From: Halalkalibacter suaedae
Lineage (GTDB): Bacteria > Bacillota > Bacilli > Bacillales > Bacillaceae_D
Reading direction: 5' to 3'
DNA: 64,000 nt
Assembly (NCBI RefSeq): GCF_017939705.1
Contig: NZ_JAGKSQ010000005.1
Span: forward strand, 124,001-188,000
Below are positions 51,142 to 61,233 of the stretch, one piece after another (position 1 is the first letter of the stretch; each line of letters starts with the position of its first letter). Below the pieces are notes generated by a model. It saw nothing but the letters and a program-made list of their open reading frames with translations, was not told where the DNA came from and made no database searches. Made by a program: the position numbers and the translations under genes.

Positions 51142-52497
51142 TTATTTACATATAACATTTCTCACCGCATCAACGAATCTATTTCCACGTTCTTCAAATG
51201 TCTTGTATTGATCCCAACTTGCACAAGCCGGTGATAATAAAATAACATCACCTCGATTCGATTGTTCAAACGCTAAAGAAACAGCATCTTCCATAAACTC
51301 TGCAAAAACAATTGATTGAACACCAGCATCCCTAGCTGCTTCAGCTAATTTATCTTTTGTTTCACCAAAGGCAACTAGAACATGAACATTCATGAGTGCA
51401 TCTTTTAATTCAGTAAATTCATTTCCACGATCAAGACCTCCAGCAAGTAGAACAATTGGCTGTTTAAATGCTTCCAAGGCCTTTTTCGTCGCAAGAATAT
51501 TCGTTGCTTTGGAATCATTATAAAAACGTCTTCCCTCGAATTCCTCAACAAATTGTAATCTGTGTTCGACTCCAGTAAATGTTTTTAGCACATGCTTAAT
51601 TTGTTCTTGATTTGCACCTAAAAGAATTGAAGCACCTATTGCCGCCAGAATATTTTCGACATTGTGAGCACCTGGCAATACAACTTCTTCAAGTGAGATA
51701 AGCTTATCATTTTTAAAATAAATCATTTGATCCTTAATATACAATCCATCACATTCCTTTTTCGTTGAAAAAGGAACGAGCGTTGCCTGACTAGATTGAG
51801 CTACCTTCGCTACTTCATAGTCATCAGCATTAAAGACAAAATAATCATTTCCATCTTGATTTACAGTGATTTTTGATTTTGCTTTTATATATTCATCCTT
51901 CGTTCCATGATAATCGAGGTGGGCATCAAAGAGATTCAGCAATACACTGACTTTCGGTTTAAACTCGACCGTTCCTAGCAACTGAAAACTTGATACTTCT
52001 AATACCATAATATCTTGTTCCGTTAACTGTTCAGCTACTTCACAAGATACCGTTCCAATATTCCCCGCCAAATGAGGTGTTTTCAAGCTATTCTTAAGCA
52101 TTTCATAAACAAGAGTCGTTGTTGTCGTTTTACCATTTGAACCAGTTATTGCAATAATCTCTGCATCACTTATTAAAGAAGAGATCTCCACTTCTGTAAT
52201 TACAGGTAAACCTCTATTAGTTGCTTCTTGCACAATTGGATTGGTATATGGAATACCAGGGTTTTTAACTAGATAATCAAATGAACGATCCAATAATTCA
52301 ACTGGATGATGTCCACAAACAACTCTCATTCCCATTCCTTCTAGGTTCTTTGCTTGTTCGTTTTCAGCATATGGCTTAGCATCATTTACTGTAATAATTG
52401 CTCCATATTTATGTAAGAGCTTTGCTGCTGCCTCTCCACTTTTAGCCAAACCTAAAATGAGGACATGCTTTCCTCTGAATTGCTCAAGTTTTTTCAT
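51142..52497 (-). CDS. murD: UDP-N-acetylmuramoylalanine-D-glutamate ligase MurD
   Basis: 451 residues, Mur ligase with N-terminal Rossmann domain (HVLILGLAKSGEAAAKLL), ATP site AITGSNGKTTTTTLVY, carbamylated Lys region (DAHLDYHGTKDEYIKAK) and C-terminal YNDSKATN and LLSPACASWDQYKTFEERG. Adds D-Glu to UDP-MurNAc-L-Ala. ATG 52495-52497 overlaps the mraY stop; the frame extends upstream without similarity. Confidence 0.96.
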   Translation of the reverse strand: MKKLEQFRGKHVLILGLAKSGEAAAKLLHKYGAIITVNDAKPYAENEQAKNLEGMGMRVVCGHHPVELLDRSFDYLVKNPGIPYTNPIVQEATNRGLPVITEVEISSLISDAEIIAITGSNGKTTTTTLVYEMLKNSLKTPHLAGNIGTVSCEVAEQLTEQDIMVLEVSSFQLLGTVEFKPKVSVLLNLFDAHLDYHGTKDEYIKAKSKITVNQDGNDYFVFNADDYEVAKVAQSSQATLVPFSTKKECDGLYIKDQMIYFKNDKLISLEEVVLPGAHNVENILAAIGASILLGANQEQIKHVLKTFTGVEHRLQFVEEFEGRRFYNDSKATNILATKKALEAFKQPIVLLAGGLDRGNEFTELKDALMNVHVLVAFGETKDKLAEAARDAGVQSIVFAEFMEDAVSLAFEQSNRGDVILLSPACASWDQYKTFEERGNRFVDAVRNVICK

Positions 52498-53471
52498 TAC
52501 ATCCACACCTCTATATAGATTCCAATCACTGCGAAGATCATTCCAATAGACCAAAACGTCACAACTACCCGCCATTCACTCCAGCCAGAGAGTTCATAAT
52601 GATGATGCAAAGGGCTCATCTTAAATACTCGTTTCCCTCTTGTTTTAAAGGAAATGACTTGAATAATGACAGATAATGTTTCAATAACGAAGACTCCACC
52701 AATGATTACTAGTAATATTTCCATCTTTGTCATAATGGCAATTGCTGCAATCGCTCCACCTAGAGCCAGAGAGCCAGTATCACCCATAAAGACTTTTGCA
52801 GGATGAGCATTGTAAACAAGAAAACCCAGAACAGACCCAACAATTGCTGCACTAAAAATAGATACATCAATGAAATCTGCATACCAAGCAAGAACAGCAA
52901 ATGCACCAAACGCTACGGCTCCCGTTCCAGCTAACAATCCATCTAATCCGTCCGTTAGGTTTACAGCATTTGATGCTCCGACAAGCATGACTATAACAAA
53001 AGGTAGATAAAACCATCCAATGTCAAACGAAAATGTTGTTGCTGGTATTGTGATTACTGTAGAAAAATCCATTTGTATTAGTCCAATATAAAACAATACT
53101 GAGATTACTAACTGACCAATTAATTTTTGTTTTGATGTCAAACCTAAATTCCGTTTTAAAACGACCTTAATATAATCATCCAAGAAACCAACTAATCCGA
53201 ATCCAACTGTTACGAGTAATAGAAGCAGAATCTCTTGACTAAATGATAAAAAACGTACAGAGATAAATATTGTTGTGAGAAGAATTGACAGGACAATGAC
53301 GACCCCACCCATTGTTGGCGTCCCACTCTTTTTTTGGTGAGATTTAGGCCCTTCCTCTCTAATACTCTGCCCAAATTTGAGCCTTCTTAAAAATGGAATA
53401 AATATCGGCGAGAGTAAGACAGCTATTAAAAAAGATAATAGTAACGCGAGTAGTAACACACGTTCTAACAT
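52497..53471 (-). CDS. mraY: Phospho-N-acetylmuramoyl-pentapeptide transferase MraY
   Basis: 324 residues, ten membrane helices. Catalytic and Mg-binding motifs: [21 protein letters not shown] (first 20 residues quoted as a guide, DDY being key), [15 protein letters not shown], and [13 protein letters not shown] near the C-terminus. Makes lipid I from UDP-MurNAc-pentapeptide and undecaprenyl phosphate. Good AAAGGGGG-type RBS. Confidence 0.96.
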   Translation of the reverse strand: MLERVLLLALLLSFLIAVLLSPIFIPFLRRLKFGQSIREEGPKSHQKKSGTPTMGGVVIVLSILLTTIFISVRFLSFSQEILLLLLVTVGFGLVGFLDDYIKVVLKRNLGLTSKQKLIGQLVISVLFYIGLIQMDFSTVITIPATTFSFDIGWFYLPFVIVMLVGASNAVNLTDGLDGLLAGTGAVAFGAFAVLAWYADFIDVSIFSAAIVGSVLGFLVYNAHPAKVFMGDTGSLALGGAIAAIAIMTKMEILLVIIGGVFVIETLSVIIQVISFKTRGKRVFKMSPLHHHYELSGWSEWRVVVTFWSIGMIFAVIGIYIEVWM

Positions 53472-53523
53472 GACTAATCACGCCCCCTTTCTTGTTGTAC
53501 TATTTTTCTATTTGATGTAACTA

Positions 53524-53574
53524 ATAAAGGACATATTTGATTTTTATCATTCCAATGTCCAAAATATGTCTTTT
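53524..53574 (-). terminator. Weak hairpin between murE and mraY
   Basis: Arms AAGGACATATTT (53527-53538) / AAATATGTCTTT (53562-53573), one wobble, overlapping the murE stop. The U tract is poor, so it may only slow polymerase or stabilise mRNA. Confidence 0.4.
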
Positions 53575-55040
53575 TATACTAGGTCGAGCTTCTCTTGTAG
53601 CATTCTCTTGGCAACTTCACGATCATCGAAATGTATTGTTTGTTTTCCGATAATCTGATAGGTTTCGTGTCCTTTCCCAGCGATTAGAACAATATCGTCT
53701 GTTTCTGCTTCAAATATAGCAGTTTTTATCGCTATTTCCCGGTCAATAATGACTGAGTAATTATCTCTTTTAACTCCCTCAACCATATCTTTAACGATAA
53801 TCTCAGGGTCTTCAGTTCTTGGATTATCAGATGTGAAAATCGTTTGATCTGCCAGTTCAGAGGCAATACCAGCCATAATAGGTCTCTTCGTTCGATCACG
53901 ATCCCCTCCGCATCCAACAACCGCTATGACTCTTCTCTTGGCTAGTTGTTTAACCGTCTGTAATACATTTTCTAAACTGTCTGGTGTATGAGCGTAGTCA
54001 ACAATTACCGAGAAATCTTGCCCAGAATCAACTGTTTCAAATCGTCCAGTAACTCCTCCGACTTCTTCAAGACTCCGTTTAATATCCTGAATTGAAACAG
54101 ATGACACAAACGCACCTGCTGCTGCTGCTAATGCGTTATATACACTAAACTTGCCAATTAAATTCATTGATACTTTGACTGTTTCATCAAAAATATTTAA
54201 GTTGAATGTTGTTCCACTCGCACTCAATTGAATGTTTGTTGCAAACACATCTGCTTTTTTCTCTAACCCAAATGTGACAACATCTACTGCCGTCATTCGA
54301 ATGAGCTCATCACTTGCCGGATCGTCTGCGTTGATAATAGCTACCTTTGAGGATGGGACATTCCCTAATTGAGCAAATAATAACCCTTTGGCATACAAGT
54401 ATGCCTCCATTGTCTGATGATAGTCTAAATGATCAGGTGTTAAATTCGTGAAAATCGCGATATCAAAATCACAGCCATGGACACGCCCTAAATGAAGGGC
54501 GTGAGAGGAGACTTCCATTAAAGCTGTGTCGACATTATTTTCTCGCATTTCACTAAATAGCTTCTGAAGTGGCAATGATTCAGGTGTCGTATTATTAGTC
54601 TCGCGAAGGTCATCACCAATTTTCGTATACATTGTCCCAATTAATCCTGTTCTACGTTTTTGATCGTTCATTATCTTTTCCAAAAGATGAGTGACTGTTG
54701 TTTTTCCATTTGTACCGGTCACACCGATTAAGTTTAATTTTGTTGTTGGGTTGTTATAGTAATGACATGCTACTTTCGCCATTGTTCTTTTAGAATCTCT
54801 AACAACAATTACGGGAATTGAAACAGGGAGTTCACGTTCAGCAATAATAGCTACTGCTCCTTGCTTCTCTGCCTGTTTTGCATACTCATGGCCATCGACA
54901 GTATAGCCTTTAATACAAATAAAGAGTGTTCCTTCTGTCACTTCTCTCGAATCCATTGATATAGAAGTAATCGTCGGATTTTCATCATTAATTATATTCT
55001 CAAATCTTAATGGCTCAAGCAATTCTTTCAATGTCATCAT
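53574..55040 (-). CDS. murE: UDP-MurNAc-tripeptide synthetase MurE (meso-DAP adding)
   Basis: 488 residues. ATP site GVTGTNGKTTVTHLLEK, carbamylated-Lys region (DHLDYHQTMEAYLYAKGLLF), and TSDNPRTEDPE, whose DNPR motif marks meso-diaminopimelate rather than lysine specificity; hence the wall is probably the A1gamma type usual in Bacillus. Two consecutive ATG codons start the gene; AAGGGG lies about 10 nt upstream, so either may be used. Confidence 0.96.
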   Translation of the reverse strand: MMTLKELLEPLRFENIINDENPTITSISMDSREVTEGTLFICIKGYTVDGHEYAKQAEKQGAVAIIAERELPVSIPVIVVRDSKRTMAKVACHYYNNPTTKLNLIGVTGTNGKTTVTHLLEKIMNDQKRRTGLIGTMYTKIGDDLRETNNTTPESLPLQKLFSEMRENNVDTALMEVSSHALHLGRVHGCDFDIAIFTNLTPDHLDYHQTMEAYLYAKGLLFAQLGNVPSSKVAIINADDPASDELIRMTAVDVVTFGLEKKADVFATNIQLSASGTTFNLNIFDETVKVSMNLIGKFSVYNALAAAAGAFVSSVSIQDIKRSLEEVGGVTGRFETVDSGQDFSVIVDYAHTPDSLENVLQTVKQLAKRRVIAVVGCGGDRDRTKRPIMAGIASELADQTIFTSDNPRTEDPEIIVKDMVEGVKRDNYSVIIDREIAIKTAIFEAETDDIVLIAGKGHETYQIIGKQTIHFDDREVAKRMLQEKLDLV

Positions 55041-55097
55041 CTTTAATAACCCCTTAATTCTGTCATTTACACAACATTCATTGTAGATGTTCAGGTT

Positions 55098-57008
55098 CTA
55101 TTTGTCACCCATATAAAGTCTTATTGTTGAACCTTCCGATACCTTCACTCCCGGAGAAGGTGATTGTGCTAGAACTTGATCCCCATCCCCATCTGCCTCT
55201 ACTTTTAAATCATAGTAGGATTCGTGGATTTCACGCTTCGTTCGACCAACTAAGTCAGGAACCTCTATTAATGGGACGTCACTCCACGTTAGTTCTTTTT
55301 CAATCTGGCCTTCACGCTTTTCAACACCCATTGCAAGTAAGCTATCCTCGATAATATTCCCTACAATTGGAGCGGCAACAATCCCACCAAATTGTAGTGT
55401 GTCTTTTGGATTATCAATAGCTACATAAACAACAATTTGAGGATCATCAGCAGGTGCAAATCCAATAAATGAAACAATATGATTATTTTCTAAATATCTT
55501 CCATTTTGTGCCTTCTGGGCTGTACCAGTCTTCCCACCAACACGATAACCATCAATATAGGCACCCTTACCTGAACCTAGTGCAACAACATGCTCAAGGG
55601 CGTAACGTATTTCCTCAGATGTTTCTTCAGAAATTACTTGGCGTTTCATAATAGGTGACTGGCTTTTGACAATTTCGCCTGTTAATGGGTCGATAAACTC
55701 TTTAGCTAAGTAGGGTTGGTATAGCAATCCACCATTAATGGCTGCCGAAACCGCTGCAACCTGTTGAAGAGGAGTGACGGCAACACCTTGACCAAACGCG
55801 GTTGTTGCTTGTTCAAGCGGACCAACATTTTCTCGTTTAAATAAGATCCCTGTTCCTTCTCCTTGTAAATCTATTCCTGTTTTCGCACCAAAACCAAACG
55901 CCTCAATATAATCAAATAATCGTTCTGTACCCAAACGTTGTCCTAGCTCAACAAATCCCGGGTTACACGAATTTTGGACAACTTCTAAAAATGTTTGTTG
56001 TCCGTGACCACCCTTTTTCCAGCATCTTAAATTATGACCAGCTACCTCAATGTATCCAGGATCATTAAAGGTATCCTTTTCAAGATCAACCTCCCCTTCT
56101 TCAAGGGCTGCTGCTAATGTAATAATCTTAAATGTAGAACCAGGCTCATACTGCATCCAAACCGGTTTATTCTGATTATATATTTCTGATGGAACATTTC
56201 TAAAATTTTCTGGATTATAGTCAGGTCTACTACTCATACCGAGCACTTCACCTGTATTTGGATTCATTGCAATGGCAATGGCCCCATCTGGATTATATGT
56301 GGCTTCTGCTATATCTAGTTCTCTTTCGATAATTGTCTGAACTTGACTATCTATTGTTAAACGCAAATCAAGTCCATTATTAGGAGCTGTATATTCATCA
56401 GCTAAATTTGGCATTTTACTTCCTTTAGCTGTTGCGAAAAAAGAGACATGTCCTTTATCACCTCTTAATTCATCTTCATAATAGAGCTCTAGACCTGTTA
56501 ATCCTTGATTATCGATCCCAGCAAAACCTAACACATGTGATAAATAGCTGCCAAACGGATAATGTCTTTTGCTATCTTCGGCAATATAAACGCCTGCTAA
56601 ACGCAAATCTCTTACTTCACTTGCTTTTTCTTTAGTTACCTTTCGACTAAGATGGATCATTGAGGATTTCTTAGTGATGTCCTCATATGTTGCTTGTACA
56701 TCTAAATCTAAAGCATTGGCTAACTTTTCTGCTGCCTCAACTGGATCTTTAATTTGTCTTGGAACAACAATTATTGACGGGGCACTGACATTTGTCGCCA
56801 ACACGACATCATTACGGTCACGAATTTCACCGCGCTTTGCTTCAAACGGTACATCTCTACTCCATGAATCTTCTGCACGATTGGTTAACCAATCGCCTAA
56901 CGCAAATTGAACATAACCTAACCTTAAAATAATGACTAAAAAGATAGCCAGTCCAATAAAAAGAACTAGAATCAGTCGTTTTCTTACTGTCACATTGGAA
57001 ACTCGCAC
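55098..57008 (-). CDS. spoVD: Sporulation-specific class B penicillin-binding protein SpoVD
   Basis: 636 residues: N-terminal membrane helix, PBP dimerisation domain (from about 50), transpeptidase with EPGSTFKI (SxxK), NSCN (SxN) and GGKTGTAQ (KTG), and one C-terminal PASTA domain (EVPDLVGRTKREI to the end). Crosslinks spore cortex with SpoVE; StoA keeps its thiols reduced, and the Cys in NSCN fits that. GTG at 57006-57008 (RVSNVTVRKRLI) matches B. subtilis and lies 8 nt from AGGAG; an upstream ATG would add seven residues. Confidence 0.94.
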   Translation of the reverse strand: MRVSNVTVRKRLILVLFIGLAIFLVIILRLGYVQFALGDWLTNRAEDSWSRDVPFEAKRGEIRDRNDVVLATNVSAPSIIVVPRQIKDPVEAAEKLANALDLDVQATYEDITKKSSMIHLSRKVTKEKASEVRDLRLAGVYIAEDSKRHYPFGSYLSHVLGFAGIDNQGLTGLELYYEDELRGDKGHVSFFATAKGSKMPNLADEYTAPNNGLDLRLTIDSQVQTIIERELDIAEATYNPDGAIAIAMNPNTGEVLGMSSRPDYNPENFRNVPSEIYNQNKPVWMQYEPGSTFKIITLAAALEEGEVDLEKDTFNDPGYIEVAGHNLRCWKKGGHGQQTFLEVVQNSCNPGFVELGQRLGTERLFDYIEAFGFGAKTGIDLQGEGTGILFKRENVGPLEQATTAFGQGVAVTPLQQVAAVSAAINGGLLYQPYLAKEFIDPLTGEIVKSQSPIMKRQVISEETSEEIRYALEHVVALGSGKGAYIDGYRVGGKTGTAQKAQNGRYLENNHIVSFIGFAPADDPQIVVYVAIDNPKDTLQFGGIVAAPIVGNIIEDSLLAMGVEKREGQIEKELTWSDVPLIEVPDLVGRTKREIHESYYDLKVEADGDGDQVLAQSPSPGVKVSEGSTIRLYMGDK

Positions 57009-57112
57009 CGTAATCACTCCTACATACATTTCTATCCGTCAAATTGATGACTGGGCTAGTTTAAACGTATGCTTGTACGTATCAAGTTAGAACAGTGCGA
57101 TTGCAACATTAC

Positions 57113-59278
57113 TTAATCAGTAGACTCATTTTGCTCTAATTCTAATGGTTCTTCTGTAGTTGTCTTAGGACTAAAATCAACGACAATATATTCCCCTTTT
57201 TTTATCGTAGATCCAGGTTCAATATTCTGTTTAGTAACAAAGCCATTTCCCATTATTGTGACATGCAAGTCTAAGACACTTGCAAGTTTCCGAACATCAC
57301 GATTAGACCAACCTGTTAAATCTGGCATTTCAAATTGATCACCATCAGTCCGTAAAATCAATCGTTCTCCTTGTAATAAATTCTTCCCCTCTAACGGTTC
57401 CTGCTGTTTAATCGTCTTTCCATTACCAATTGTTAAGATTTTTAATCCATTTCCATCAACTTGCTTCAATACCTCGTCAACCGTCATCCCAGTGTAATTT
57501 TTTGTTTGAAACCCTTCATTTTCTTTCTCAATCGTTTCTTCAAAATTTGGCGTGATATTTAAGTATTGTAAACTATGCTTCATGATTGTATTGAATATTA
57601 GTGATGTAGGTTCTGATCCCGCCTGTACAACTTCAAGCTTAGGTCTCTCAACAGCTACATAGACAATAACTCTAGGGTCCTCTTTTGGTGCCATACCTAA
57701 AAATGAAAAGATATTTTCACCATGACCTTTTAAATAACCTGCCCCATTCGGATTTGGAATTTGTGCTGTTCCTGTTTTTCCGATTACATCGAATCCTTCA
57801 AGATAATATGGATGTCCTGTTCCAACTGGTGATATGACAACCTGTTCGAGCATGTCCTTCACCTTAGCTGCTGTTTCAACTGAAATAGGCTCGCCTACAA
57901 CCTCAGGTTCATAGTTTTCTATCGTCTGTTTACTTTTGGAGTCAACAATTCGGTCAACAATATAGGGCTTCATCATCTTTCCGTCATTTGCAATTGCGGT
58001 CGCCGCTTGAATCTGTTGAATTGGCGTAACAGCCGTTCCTTGTCCAAATGCTGTAGAGGCGGCTTCAACGGGACCTCTTTTATCAATCGCACTGTTCACT
58101 TCTCCACTTAAATTTATACCAGTCGGCTCATCAAAACCAAATTTATGCAAGTATTCATAAACTTTTTCTTCACCGAGTTTTTCAAGTGCCAGCTTACTCA
58201 TCGCTACATTGGAAGATCGGTAGAACCCTTCATCATATGTAATTGTTCCCCAACCTAGTCGGTCATTGTGGTCTCCAATTGTATGTTTACCAATCTGATA
58301 TCTACCAGATTGATACTTCTCATCCCCCTGATATACACCTTCTTCAATAGCCGCAGCAACTGTGAACATTTTCATGGTAGAACCAGGTTCATATCGATCA
58401 GCAATTGCATAATTTAGGTAATTTGTAATTTCTTGATATTGATTTGGATTAAAACTTGGACGATTGCTCATCGCAAGAATCTCTCCTGTCTTAGGATCAG
58501 CAACAATGGCAACACTTCTTGTAGGTTGATAGGTTTCATCAACAATTGTCATAACCTGCTCTAACGCTGTTTGAATATTGGAATCCAATGTTAGAAAGAT
58601 ATTGTCTCCGTTTTTTGGCAGAGTAATATTTTTATCCGTACTTGGAAGCGGCGTCTGATTTCCATCCGTTTGGAATTCAATCCTACCATCTTCCGCTCGT
58701 AAATAATCATCAAGACTTCTTTCTATTCCCATTACCGCTTGATCTGTGTTTCGGTCCACATATCCAATGACATGCGAAGCATAGGTTTGCTTTGGATAAT
58801 ACCGCCTTGGTTCATCTCTAAAAAAGATTCCTTCAAGTTCTAAATCCTCAATGATTTTCATTTTTTCATAAGTCAGATTCCTAGCACCCGCACCTAGTTC
58901 AACTTGAAACTTATCGGCAGTAAATAATTCAACCAAATCATCCTCATCCATATCAATATGGGGAGAAAGTAGTTTAGCCGTTTTTTTGGGGTCACGAACA
59001 TAGAAGAGTTGATCTTTATTTAAGATCGCATAGACTGTATAAGAGGTTAACTCTTGAGCTAATGCACTTCCTTCTCTATCATAAATTGTCCCGCGAGTTC
59101 CTTCAATTATTTGCTCATCGGTCCATCTCGCTTCTCCCATTGCTTGTAAATTCTCTCCATCGACTTCTTTTGTGACTTGAATTGAAATGATTCTTCCAAT
59201 AAGTACAAAAAATAATAAGAGAACAACCGCAAGTGAAAAAACTGCCCTTTTATTTGTTACAGCCCGTTTGATTTCCAA
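57113..59278 (-). CDS. pbpB: Divisome transpeptidase PBP2B (class B PBP, FtsI)
   Basis: 721 residues: membrane helix (VFSLAVVLLLFFVLIGRI), dimerisation domain, transpeptidase with EPGSTMKMF (SxxK), YRSSNVAMSK (SxN) and VIGKTGTAQI (KTG), then two PASTA domains (from about 590) and an acidic tail. Septal peptidoglycan synthesis. Start is TTG at 59276-59278, after AGAGGTG at 7 nt. A tandem paralogue pair with spoVD, as in B. subtilis. Confidence 0.96.
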   Translation of the reverse strand: MEIKRAVTNKRAVFSLAVVLLLFFVLIGRIISIQVTKEVDGENLQAMGEARWTDEQIIEGTRGTIYDREGSALAQELTSYTVYAILNKDQLFYVRDPKKTAKLLSPHIDMDEDDLVELFTADKFQVELGAGARNLTYEKMKIIEDLELEGIFFRDEPRRYYPKQTYASHVIGYVDRNTDQAVMGIERSLDDYLRAEDGRIEFQTDGNQTPLPSTDKNITLPKNGDNIFLTLDSNIQTALEQVMTIVDETYQPTRSVAIVADPKTGEILAMSNRPSFNPNQYQEITNYLNYAIADRYEPGSTMKMFTVAAAIEEGVYQGDEKYQSGRYQIGKHTIGDHNDRLGWGTITYDEGFYRSSNVAMSKLALEKLGEEKVYEYLHKFGFDEPTGINLSGEVNSAIDKRGPVEAASTAFGQGTAVTPIQQIQAATAIANDGKMMKPYIVDRIVDSKSKQTIENYEPEVVGEPISVETAAKVKDMLEQVVISPVGTGHPYYLEGFDVIGKTGTAQIPNPNGAGYLKGHGENIFSFLGMAPKEDPRVIVYVAVERPKLEVVQAGSEPTSLIFNTIMKHSLQYLNITPNFEETIEKENEGFQTKNYTGMTVDEVLKQVDGNGLKILTIGNGKTIKQQEPLEGKNLLQGERLILRTDGDQFEMPDLTGWSNRDVRKLASVLDLHVTIMGNGFVTKQNIEPGSTIKKGEYIVVDFSPKTTTEEPLELEQNESTD

Positions 59279-59326
59279 ATGGTTTCACCTCTAACTAAAC
59301 TCTCTTTTTTAGTGGAAAAAACTAGC

Positions 59327-59689
59327 TCAATTTGAACTAGTTTGTTGGACAACTTTCACTTTATTCTCATCTAAGGACATTCCAAGCTCCTTGGCAATTG
59401 ATAAGATGCGATCAGGTGCACTTAGTTCAACTACTTGTAGGGATAAACCTTCATTAACTTCAACCTGCTTACTTATGTCTCCCTCTAGCTTGTGTACTTC
59501 TTGGTTAACACTATAGATCGACGCGAAGTTATGTACAATGATACCAAGAACAACAAATGTCATTATGGCCATAAAGCCAATAATCATCCGCTCGCCTAGT
59601 GTGACAGTTGTACGAATTCTTCGTATACGTTTCTTAGGTTGAACCTGTCTTTGCTCTTGTTCTTGAATCTGTCTAGCTACCATACTCAA
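59327..59689 (-). CDS. ftsL: Cell division protein FtsL
   Basis: 120 residues: basic cytoplasmic tail (PKKRIRRIR), one membrane helix (MIIGFMAIMTFVVLGIIVH) and an extracellular leucine-zipper-like coil ending with LSAPDRILSIAKELGMSLDE. Binds DivIC and DivIB and controls PBP2B. TTG at 59687-59689 is 7 nt from AAGGAGGG; the ATG two codons later is too far (13 nt), though possible. Confidence 0.93.
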   Translation of the reverse strand: MSMVARQIQEQEQRQVQPKKRIRRIRTTVTLGERMIIGFMAIMTFVVLGIIVHNFASIYSVNQEVHKLEGDISKQVEVNEGLSLQVVELSAPDRILSIAKELGMSLDENKVKVVQQTSSN

Positions 59690-59702
59690 AATAATGCCCT
59701 CC

Positions 59703-60635
59703 TTACTGTTTTTCCGCAATGCGCAACTTAGCTGAACGTGCACGCTTATTCAATTCCAGTTCCTCAGTTGATGCAACAATGGGTTTACGGTTAATTAATT
59801 TTAGGATAGGTTCGTACCCTTCAGGGATAACCGGTAATCCAGGTGGAAGATCGGGCCCCTTACTGTGTTCCTTAAAAACTTCCTTGCACAGGCGGTCTTC
59901 AAGAGAATGAAATGTGATAACCGAGATTCGGCCACCTTTTTTTAATAATCCGATTGAGTCCTCTAATGCATCTTCAAATGCACCTAACTCATCATTTACG
60001 GCGATACGAATCGCCTGAAAGGTTCTCTTAGCAGGATGTCCTCCTGTTCGTCTAGCCGGAGCTGGAATCGCATCTTTAATAATTTCGACCAGTTCTCCCG
60101 TACTCTGAATTGGAGACTTTTCCCGTCTCGCTTCAATTTTCCTGGCAATCTGCTTTGCAAATTTCTCTTCACCATATCGAGAGATAATTGATACAAGTTT
60201 CTCAAATGGCCATTCATTTACAACATCGTAAGCAGTTAAATCCCCACTTTGATCCATTCTCATATCTAACCCAGCATCCTGATGATAGCTAAACCCTCGT
60301 TCTGCTTCATCTAATTGTGGGCTTGATACTCCTAAATCAAAAAGAATTCCGTCAACCTCAAAAATCCCACGCTGTTCTAACTCTTGTTTTATATGGCGAA
60401 AATTACTACGAATAAAGGTTACTTTATCTTCATGGTTCTTTAATTTCTCTCTGGCATAGTTTAATGCTTTATCATCTTGATCAAACGCATAAAGGTGCCC
60501 ACCCTCTTCTAGCTTCGATACAATTAAAGAAGAATGACCAGCTCCGCCTAAGGTACAGTCAACATAAACCCCATTTGGTCTAACATTAAGACCTTCAACA
60601 GATTCTTCTTTTAAGACAGTTATGTGATGAAACAC
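59703..60635 (-). CDS. rsmH: 16S rRNA m4C1402 methyltransferase RsmH (MraW)
   Basis: 310 residues. SAM site [19 protein letters not shown] ([10 protein letters not shown]), [23 protein letters not shown] and [15 protein letters not shown] are family hallmarks. Methylates N4 of C1402 in the ribosomal P site. GTG start after GGAGGTGAAAAG. First gene after mraZ. Confidence 0.96.
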   Translation of the reverse strand: MFHHITVLKEESVEGLNVRPNGVYVDCTLGGAGHSSLIVSKLEEGGHLYAFDQDDKALNYAREKLKNHEDKVTFIRSNFRHIKQELEQRGIFEVDGILFDLGVSSPQLDEAERGFSYHQDAGLDMRMDQSGDLTAYDVVNEWPFEKLVSIISRYGEEKFAKQIARKIEARREKSPIQSTGELVEIIKDAIPAPARRTGGHPAKRTFQAIRIAVNDELGAFEDALEDSIGLLKKGGRISVITFHSLEDRLCKEVFKEHSKGPDLPPGLPVIPEGYEPILKLINRKPIVASTEELELNKRARSAKLRIAEKQ

Positions 60636-60649
60636 CTTTTCACCTCCAA

Positions 60650-61081
60650 TTACAAATCAAAATCAACAATATTTTCAGCAATTTCACTAAATGATTCCTC
60701 TGATTCAGCAAAGTACTCTTCCCATATTGCCTTGCTCCATACCTCAACTCGGTTTGAGACGCCGATAATGACGCATTCCTTTTCAAGCTTGGCAAACTCT
60801 CTTAAAGGAGAAGATATATTTACTCTCCCCTGTTTATCTAATTCGCATTCTGTCGCACCAGAAAAGAAAAATCGAGTAAATGCCCTTGCATCTTTTTTGG
60901 TGAACGGGAGTGCCTTCAATTGCTCTTCCAACTTTTTCCATTCTTCGATTGGATAAACAAATAAACATCGATCAAGGCCTCGAGTCACGACAAATGATTC
61001 GCCTAATTCATCACGGAATTTAGCCGGAACAATCATTCGTCCTTTCTCATCTACGTTATGGCGATATTCTCCCATAAACAT
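60650..61081 (-). CDS. mraZ: Transcriptional regulator MraZ
   Basis: 143 residues, two tandem SpoVT/AbrB-like half domains: [20 protein letters not shown] and [20 protein letters not shown], each with the conserved DxKGR motif. Forms a ring that binds repeats before its own operon and represses the dcw cluster. Start ATG 61079-61081 gives the B. subtilis length; GGGGGAGAT upstream. Confidence 0.96.
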   Translation of the reverse strand: MFMGEYRHNVDEKGRMIVPAKFRDELGESFVVTRGLDRCLFVYPIEEWKKLEEQLKALPFTKKDARAFTRFFFSGATECELDKQGRVNISSPLREFAKLEKECVIIGVSNRVEVWSKAIWEEYFAESEESFSEIAENIVDFDL

Positions 61082-61095
61082 CGCTGACCCATCTC

Positions 61096-61135
61096 CCCCC
61101 ACTTACTAACATAAAGTTACCACAATCCCCCACTT
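61096..61135 (-). promoter_or_regulatory. Candidate MraZ operator: helically phased GTGG repeats
   Basis: On the minus strand AAGTGGGGG (61127-61135), TTGTGG (61120-61125) and AAGTGGGGG (61096-61104) start 10 and 31 nt apart, about 15-55 nt before mraZ. MraZ sites in other bacteria are 10-bp-spaced GTG/TGGG boxes. Confidence 0.55.
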
Positions 61136-61163
61136 TACACCACCAAAAAATTAAAATTAATCC

Positions 61164-61200
61164 ACAAAAAAAATCCTGCCCCTGTGGACAGAATTTTTTT
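61164..61200 (-). terminator. Intrinsic terminator after bshC
   Basis: Arms AAAAATCCTG (61169-61178) / CAGAATTTTT (61189-61198), pairing on the minus strand with one G-U, flanked by A/T runs on both sides. Confidence 0.75.
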
Positions 61201-61233
61201 TTAGTTTCTTCGACAGCACAACCTATCAGCATT

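Noticed and set aside
57030-57112. Possible SigE promoter of spoVD with -10-like CATACGTT
   Set aside because: No -35 at acceptable distance; the nearby ACGTAT/ATACGT repeats are suggestive but not enough.
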